From Auxenochlorella pyrenoidosa (taxonomy: Eukaryota; Chlorophyta; Trebouxiophyceae; Chlorellales; Chlorellaceae): a DNA stretch of 25,622 nt. Below the pieces are notes generated by a model. It saw nothing but the letters and a program-made list of their open reading frames with translations. It had not been told where the DNA came from and ran no database searches. The stretch's first letter is position 1; every line of letters starts with the position of its first letter. The position numbers and the translations under genes are program-made. Below, one piece after another: positions 19,378-25,622 of the stretch. The DNA lies in NCBI GenBank assembly GCA_001430745.1, contig KQ482013.1, forward strand, positions 12,479 to 38,100, in the 5' to 3' direction.

Positions 19378-19496
19378 CAGGGGGGTGCATGCGCGTGCTG
19401 GCTGGAGGGCAGCATGCTGCCCACGCCGGCAAGCGCAGCCAACAGACCTTTGCACCAACTCCCCCCCTCCCTGGCATCAGACACGCTGGGGGTGTT

Positions 19497-19501
19497 TTAC
19501 A
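19497..19501 (-). terminator. TGTAA poly(A) signal for RHL1
   Basis: The minus strand reads TGTAAAA here, about 137 bases after the RHL1 stop codon, a normal distance for green algae. Confidence 0.6.
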
Positions 19502-19637
19502 GCGAAGCCTGCATGGACACCGGGCTACTGCGGAGCAAACGGTGACGGCAGGCGCACCCCGGCGGGCGGCGGATGGCTGCAAGCAAGCAACCTGCCCCCC
19601 TGTTGTCCAGGCCAAGGGCGCGCCGCTGCCCTCTCCA

Positions 19638-22600
19638 TCATTCGGAGGGTTCGTAGTCAGATCCTCCCTCCTCACTGGCCTCCTCCTCCTCATCATCATC
19701 CTCCTCCTCCGACCCTTGCTGCCTTTCCTCACTGCCCTGCTGCCCAGCAGAGGCATCGTCGTCTGGTACAGGCAGGGAGGAGGGGAGGCATCAATCAGGG
19801 TGGGAGGCTTGCAGGCGCGCCTGCTTGCCTGGCGGCGGGCACGCGAGCCACAGCCTGCTGTTGCCTGCGGCCCGGGCGATGCTCCCTGGCTGCCAGCTTG
19901 GCTGCAGCAGGAGGCGCAAACCCCCTCGAGCCACCCTGGCGGGGGTTCAATGTGCTGGAGGTGCGTGAGCAGCCTGCACACTGCCCACCTGATGCCAGGT
20001 CAGCCTCCCCTCCTCCATCCTCCTCCTCCTCCTCATCGTCTTCTTCTATGCGCAGCTTCTTGGCAGCCGCCCCGGCCGCCTTGCGCTGGCTGCGCGGCCG
20101 CGCGCTCTGCAGGACAGGCAGGCAGCACAGCCGGCAGGGTGGGCGGCAAAGGCCGACTGACGGCAGCAAGGATGTGCTTTGGGAGCCACCCACCTCTGGT
20201 GCAAGCCACACAAATGCGGGCTCAGCACGTCGGCAATGCGGACGCACGCACCGTCCCTGCACTCTCGCCACTCCTCCCATCACCAGCTGCGGCTTTGCAT
20301 GCTGCGCTTGCCGGCACACGCCGCATCCTGCGTGCGCCCTGCTCCCCTGTGCGCAGCACCCGCCCAGCGAGCGCAGCTGGCCCTCTCACCGACGGCGGTG
20401 CATCCTCGTCTGCCGCCCCCCCTTCATCGCTGCTGTCCTCGATGAGGTCAATCATGTCCTCCTCTTCTGCAGAGGGTAGGGGGTGGTTGGAGGTGCGGTG
20501 AGTGAGTGGGTGGGTGGGTGGGTGGGTGGGGGGTGGGGTGGAGGGGGGGGTGGGTGGGGGTGGGGGTGGGGGGTTGGGGCGGACCAGCAAAAAAGAGCAA
20601 GATGTGTCTCACAGAGGGTTCCCAGGAAGGCTAGCAGGCCCCGAGTGCAGCAGCCTGGGTGGCGATGGTAGCAGGCAGGCCAGGCAGGGAGGCCGGCGGA
20701 AGGGCAGGGGTGCCAGCAAGCACGGCAGCGAAGCAGGCCATGTGCAAGGTCTGGCAGTCAGCAACAGCGCACCAGACTCTGAGGCAGCTCGCTTCCGCTG
20801 CTTCTTTGCCGAGCCGCCCTTGGCTGCTGCAGGGCCAGGGCCGGGGACGTAGCAGCGGGCGGGAGTGGCAAGGGCTGCAGGCGGCAGGACAAGCACGCAC
20901 AGAGGGGCACGGAACTAGCACTTGCTGGGCAGTGTGCTGTGATGAGGGGGGTGTTGCTCCGAGGAGAGAACCCAGGCATTCGGCTGCCCCACCTGGCGCG
21001 CCGGGTTTGGTGGCTGCCGCCGCCTTGCCCTTGCCGGCCGACGCGGCCACCTGCCCCTGCTGCTTGCCGCCTCCGGCCGCCGCTGTGCTGCTGCCTGCCC
21101 CTGCTTTCTTCTTCAGGAAGAGGTCCAGCGTGCCCTGCTTGGCCTTGCTGGCTGTGGCAGCGGCAGGAGGCTCACCTTCCTCGCTGTCGTCTCCGGCAAG
21201 GTCGCTGCAGGCGGGGCCAGGCAGCATGGCGGGCAGGCATGGCTGGCAGGCGCGGCGTGCAGCGAGCCCTGGGGGCGTGCCGTAGCTCATGCCGGGTTGG
21301 GCGCATGCGGAGCAGGCAGCGCAGCCGGGGCAGCAAAGCACAGGAAGAGCAAGGGGGCAGCCCATAGCCAGTTTCACGCCGTGCCTGCGGCGTCCCCGCC
21401 CTGCGCGCTGCACCAAAGGCCAACTCCGGCAGGCAGACAGCCGCAGCTGCACATGCGGCAGAATGGGCTGAGCAACGCAGCAAGGGCTGGCCCACCGGCG
21501 AGGCCACCGCTCATCGCTCACATAGGGTGCGACTCTGGCCGCTGCGCTGCCTGCGCCTTGCGCGCCTGCCGCTGCTGCTGGCTGCCCAGGCGGGGCAGCT
21601 TGCGAGGCGCCTGCTCCTCAGCGTCCGAGTCTGCGTGGAGAGAAGGGTGGCCGTGGTCGGCAGGAGGGCAGGCAGAGGGAAGCTGGCTTGCACTCCTGAG
21701 CATGCTGCTCCAAGCAGAGGGCACGGCCGCCGTCACATCACCGACACTAACGTCCCCTGTGCACATCGCCTGGCTCCCAAAAGGCAAGCATGTGTCTGCC
21801 CCAGCGGCACCGCTGCTCACCCTCGTCATCCTCTGCCTCCTCCCCCCCGCTGTCCTCATTGTAGCGCAGCCGCTTGCCACCCGCGGCCCGGCTGGCACGC
21901 CGCTGCGGCCGCTGCAGCGAGGCGGGCGGGGGGCGCAGGGAAGAGCCAAGACATCAGTGGCAGGTGAGCACTCCTGCCAAAAGCCGGAGGGAGGCTGACG
22001 AGCTGCCAGGTGCATGACATCTGTGGCACCTTTGGGGTACCACATCAAACGCAACCCACAGCATGACCGTCTCAGCCCCAGGGGAAGCCCTGCCTGCCCA
22101 CCCGCCTGGCCTGCAGCCCCACCTGCGAGGCACGCTCCTCATCCTCATCCTCCTCCTCTGCAGCCTCTGCCGCGGCCCCCTCCTTGGCGCCGCCGACGGC
22201 GCCTGCTGGGGGGCAGGGACCGGGAGCATCATGAAGGGCAGCGCATTTTGAACACTGGCGACGCCGCGCTCTCACGGCCCGGCCATCTGCTGCAGCTGGA
22301 CCAGCCAGGGACGGCGCCAGGGCAGGGCAGGCGGACCAAGCAGGCGGACCGAGCAGCGGGGCGCGGCCACTCACCCTGGGAGCGCCCGCTGAAGTCGTAC
22401 TTTGCGTGCAGCGCCGGCTGCGCCAGCCAGTCGGGCTCGGGCAGCCGCCGCTCCTCGGGGTTATCCTCGGTGCTGCCCACCCACCAGCCCTCGCTGAACA
22501 CAATCTGCGCGGGCGGGCAGGCAGGTGGCATGGGGCGGGGGGTTGGGCAGCGGGGGTGGGTGGGGGGGTGGGAGTGGGGGATGCGCAAGCAGGCAGGGCA

Positions 22601-23920
22601 GGATGCTGCGCCTGAACACCCTCTCCATTGCTGCTGCTCGTTCTGGCATTGACCCGCGCGGCGAAGCCCCCAGCGCAAAGCCCGCAGTGAGGTGCAGCGG
22701 AGGAGGGCGCGGAGGAGGAAGCGGCGGCGCACCAGGCTCTCGAGCACGTCTTCGCACAGCACCTCGCGCTGGCCCAGCCGCAGCACAACGTATTTGTTCT
22801 TGGGGAACACCAGCGTGCCTGCGGGCGGCGCGGGCGGCACAGCAGCGTGGGCCGTGCGGGCCAGGGGTGGCGTCGGATCGGGGCTGTGCAGCGGGGCAAA
22901 AGGGCGGCGCAGGACGGCGCCGGGGCGGGCGGGCGGGCAGGTGGCACGGGCGCCCCCCCCGCCTCACACACATCCACACCCACCAAACAGCTTGCTGCGC
23001 ATCACCACCACCACCACCACCACCAAACAGCGATTGTGACCCCCCCCCACCCCCACCGCACAGCCCCCTATCCACCCACCAAACAGCTTGTAGCGGCCCT
23101 GCGGGAAGTCGAGGTACATGACCGGGTTCTTGGTGTCCAGGGCAGCCAGGGTGCCCTGCCGGGGTGCGCAAGGGGGGGGGGGGGGGTGCTGCGCACTTCA
23201 GAGCAGGCAGGCCTGGTGCGCCTGCGGCACACGCAGCGCAGCTCGCCTTGCCTTGCCTGCCCAGCAGGTTCACAGGTAGGCAAGCCGGAGCAGCGGAAGC
23301 AACGGCCCTGCAGTGGCATTGGTGCAACGGCCCTGCATTGGCAGCAGCGCCGGCTGGGCCACACCAGCCTGCCCGCCGCCGCCGGCGCCAGCTGGAAGTT
23401 GAAGGCCAGCAGGTAGCGCCCCTTGCGGGTGCTGGGCTTCTTCACAATGTCCTTGCCGCACGCCCGCGTCATCACTGCAGGGAGGGAGGCACACAGCTGT
23501 GACATGCTGTCAGGCAAGGCCAGCCGCAGGGGTGGAGGTGGCAGCGGCCTGCAGGCGGTGCCTTGCGGGCCAACCCGAGACAGCAGGCGCAGCAAGCCCA
23601 CGGTCTGGCGACGCCCCTACACACGTTTGGTGGGCGGCAGCGCATTGCTGCACATGCGCCGCGTGCGGGAGAGCACCTGCATGCAGAGGGAGGGCAACGT
23701 GAGAGGGGGAGGCTGTCCCGCCTGCAGACAGCCCACCCGCCGCCGCCGCTGCCAATCCCTGCTGGCGAGCTGTTGATGCGCCCTGCGCTCCATAATTTCC
23801 CGATCGCCTGCTGAGGCGCACCCCGACATCGAAGGCGCGCTCCGTGAGACGTCGGCTCTCCGTCACGTCGGGCGCCTCCTCATGCTCCTTGCCGCCCCCC
23901 TTGGCGCCCTTTGGCGGCAT
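19638..23920 (-). CDS. RHL1: RHL1, subunit of the plant-type DNA topoisomerase VI complex
   Basis: In Arabidopsis RHL1 (HYP7) is a nuclear DNA-binding partner of topoisomerase VI needed for endoreduplication. Exons: 23920-23822, 23676-23625, 23474-23365, 23155-23080, 22818-22733, 22504-22375, 22202-22123, 21911-21821, 21630-21522, 21204-20993, 20826-20773, 20466-20390, 20106-19989, 19762-19638; 472 residues, phases agree. Conserved blocks: GKDIVKKPSTRKGRYLLAF, LDTKNPVMYLDFPQGRYKLF, LVFPKNKYVVLRL, VLCEDV and IVFSEGWWVGSTEDNPEERR (about 56-161), matching the order in plant RHL1. The ATG at 23920 opens a basic MPPKGAKGGGK start. The C-terminal half alternates basic and acidic tracts, has a PIP-like QGTLDLFL at 301-308, and ends in a strongly acidic segment. 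The exon 2/3 join (AAAC|GTGTGT) was chosen for phase and is the least certain. The protein is longer than the plant form because of its tail. Confidence 0.93.
20500..20580. repeat. GGGT/GGGGT-rich tract in an RHL1 intron
   Basis: Repeated GTGGGTGGGTGGG units pass into G-runs spaced by single T, just upstream (in sense) of the RHL1 exon 12 acceptor. Many G-runs of three or more make a quadruplex likely on the plus strand. A comparable (GGGGGT)n tract lies at 2737-2766 beside a FAS1 gene acceptor. Confidence 0.8.
22998..23026 (+). repeat. (CAC)n microsatellite in an RHL1 intron
   Basis: About nine CAC triplets within the intron between exons 4 and 5. No coding role. Confidence 0.85.
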
Positions 23921-24752
23921 GGGATCTGCCACGGATCAGATGCCGGTCAGCCAACAGCAGGTATGTTGGGAAATCGAGTTGGAAATTGTCGCGAGGCTGC
24001 TAGGCTTCTCGTTTAGCTGTATCTGTATAGCTGTATCGTCGAGCAAGCGATCCGAACAGCACAGCACGTGATGTGCTCACCACCCGTCAAAACTGCCAGC
24101 TGCCGCCAGCCAGGCGGCGGCGGGATGCAGCGGGAGGCAGCCGTGCCGGTTGTGTGGATGTCTGCCTCTTTGCAACCAGCCTGATGTCACGAAGTGCGGT
24201 AGCACAAGCACCTGGACACATGCAGCAGCTTGGAAGCCCAAGGATGATGGGTCGTCAAGGTGGCCTGTTGCTGGACAGGCACGTTTGCCACTGAAGTGAG
24301 GCTGCCCACCCTCCATCACCCATCTATCTCTACAAATTGAGGAGCATATTTGCACCGAGCAATTCCAAGCTGCCCTGGGGCCTCACCACCTCTGCACTCC
24401 TGACACGCAGCCCTGGGCCCCCTCAATTGTACCGGCCCCTAGGGCGGCAGCACATTGACGCAGCTCTGTTGGCCTGCCTGCAGCAGCAGCGGCAGCTGGG
24501 TCAAGTTGTGGGCACTTCAGGCAGCTATTGCTGCAGGGCCGAGTCGTTTTGCGCAAGTTGCGCTGCCAAGTCAGCCAGGGCAAAAGCTGCCTCTTTGGCA
24601 GCCCCCTTTGCGACGCTCGCCAATCCCTGTCTCTGCTGCATGCTCCACTAGATCAAAATGGGGGTCTCAGCTCCGCACCTGCGAACCCTGTCCGTCTGAA
24701 CTCCCTCAAAGCTCCTTCACCGGCAGCCCGGGCTCGCCGATCGCTGCACGCA
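23921..24752. other. Divergent intergenic region between RHL1 and the membrane-protein gene
   Basis: Contains the RHL1 promoter/leader and the upstream part of the right-hand gene, perhaps with further 5' exons. A less GC-rich stretch near 23970-24070 with repeated AGCTGTAT is the likeliest promoter area, but no definite element was found. Confidence 0.45.
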
Positions 24753-25622
24753 ATGGGTCTCTCGATCCAGCTGGGAGGCACCTACCCAAATGCCTCCTCC
24801 TGCTTCTCATACCCTCCCCAGCAGCAAGTTGCGTGCTCCTCGCAGTTCCTCAACCTCACTGAACCGCCCAGGTGGGGGGACGCAGCGATGAAACCCCACG
24901 GCAGCCGCCCCAAGTGCAGCCGATTCTGTGCGGCGGGCAGCGGCGGCGGCGGCAGGCAGCGACTGCCCTCGCCTGCCACTGCAGAGCTCTGCGCCAGCGG
25001 CCCTGCATGCAGCACCCCGCGCAGAGCACAGACCGCGGCATCCTCAGGATGGCAGCCTGGAACAGCAGCATGCGCCTCTGTGCACATGCGCCAGGCGCTC
25101 CTCGGTCGCGCCCTCCGCCCCATGCCACTTGGCTGCTGAGTGGGCAGCACCCCGCCTCCCCTCGCCCTGCAGCGAGTATGACTTTGCTGACTACCCCTTC
25201 CTGTGGGAGCCCATCGCCTGTATGCTGGCAAATGTGACATACCACGACCGCGTGAATGTGCCGGGTGCGCGCCACGGGGGCTGCCGCCGTCGGCGCAAGC
25301 AGCGAGCACTGGCAGCTGCTTGATGCCTGCTGCGGGACGCCTGCCTGCTGGCCGGCACTGGCATGCTCACACGCATCCAGCTGCCCAGGCGGAGCTGCCT
25401 GCCCCCCTTGCGACCCACCCAACTCCATCGCACCCCACCCCACCACCCGGGGCAGACAACTTCACTTGGTGCTCCGTGCCGCTGGCCGGCTCGGATGCCT
25501 TCCTGTTCGCGGCCCTGGCGCTGGTGTGCGCGGCCTGCCTGTTTGGCAAGCTGTCGGCGGTGTGGGTGCTGATAGCAGGTGGGCGGCGCGGTGTCTGTGC
25601 AGGGGATGGCGTCTCATGCTAT
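24753..25622 (+). CDS. Unidentified membrane protein, 5' part only, runs off the window
   Basis: Three exons agree in phase: 24753-24871, 25173-25264 and 25456-25578, giving about 111 residues. The first two and a half exons encode an ectodomain-like segment rich in Cys and N-glycosylation sequons (NASS, NLTE, NVTY, NFTW). It includes YDFADYPFLWEPIACM and is followed by a hydrophobic helix (AFLFAALALVCAACLF) at the right edge. That fits an extracytoplasmic N-terminal domain before a membrane segment, as in a receptor, channel or transporter, but no family was recognised. The Met at 24753 is only the first Met in the usable frame: no signal peptide follows it, so the true start may lie in an upstream exon not identified. 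The next donor (GCAG|GTGGGC) is at 25579. Confidence 0.55.

Larger units (their letters stand above)
18288..19637. other. Intergenic region: metalloprotease upstream and RHL1 downstream
   Basis: About 1.35 kb with no supportable gene. It should contain the M11 promoter and leader and the RHL1 3' untranslated region. No TATA box was recognised upstream of 18287. One small perfect hairpin (19355-19377) and one poly(A) signal (19497-19501) are listed separately. Confidence 0.55.

Noticed and set aside
19286..20501. Two overlapping plus-strand open frames of about 370-400 codons opposite the RHL1 3' exons
   Set aside because: They are antisense shadows: low-complexity composition, no motifs, and the minus strand carries a phase-consistent RHL1 model with clear splice sites and an acidic tail.
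24658..24862. Alternative frame with a Cys-Pro segment (TCEPCPSELPQ) as the start of the right-hand membrane gene
   Set aside because: It ends at a stop near 24860 and cannot join the exon at 25173 in the needed phase; kept only as a possible upstream exon clue.
1..25622. CRISPR arrays, insertion sequences, rRNA or tRNA genes, bacterial operons
   Set aside because: None seen. Repeats are intronic minisatellites or microsatellites without regular spacers, no transposase motif appears, and no tRNA A/B-box pair with a cloverleaf was recognised; a tRNAscan run would be decisive.

Overview
The window reads as nuclear DNA of a unicellular green alga, most likely a chlorellacean trebouxiophyte. The base composition is very GC-rich. 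Genes have many short exons joined by GT-AG introns with C-rich acceptor tracts, and proteins carry Gln/Ala/Pro-rich low-complexity segments. TGTAA-type poly(A) signals are present, and the gene content includes a gametolysin-type (M11) metalloprotease and the plant/algal topoisomerase VI subunit RHL1. No species can be named from sequence alone. All gene models below were assembled by eye from conserved protein blocks, splice consensus and codon-phase agreement.

Layout. (1) 1-7115, minus strand: a very large secreted protein with a signal peptide, two ShKT six-cysteine domains, a Pro/Ala-rich linker, at least two FAS1 (fasciclin) domains, a second long linker and the start of a third FAS1 domain; its 3' end lies beyond base 1. 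One of its introns (1828-2630) contains a head-to-head inverted duplication of a small, unrecognised coding sequence (2056-2223 minus and 2311-2481 plus). (2) 8034-10673, plus: organelle-type peptidyl-tRNA hydrolase, seven coding exons. (3) 10921-14211, minus: CTU1/NCS6, the tRNA wobble-uridine 2-thiolation enzyme, nine coding exons, convergent with the hydrolase. (4) 15189-18287, minus: secreted M11 zinc metalloprotease, ten exons. (5) 19638-23920, minus: RHL1, fourteen exons, with an acidic/basic C-terminal tail. (6) 24753 to the right end, plus: the 5' part of an unidentified membrane protein.

There is no operon-like functional unit. Two neighbours act on tRNA (Pth recycles peptidyl-tRNA, CTU1 thiolates tRNA), and two encode secreted wall or extracellular-matrix proteins (FAS1/ShKT protein, M11 protease), but co-regulation is not shown. 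The most unusual structure is the nested inverted duplication inside the FAS1 gene intron. Its two 5' leaders form a near-perfect hairpin while the coding arms have diverged, which is the expected layout of a young hairpin-RNA locus or of a paired small-gene duplication.
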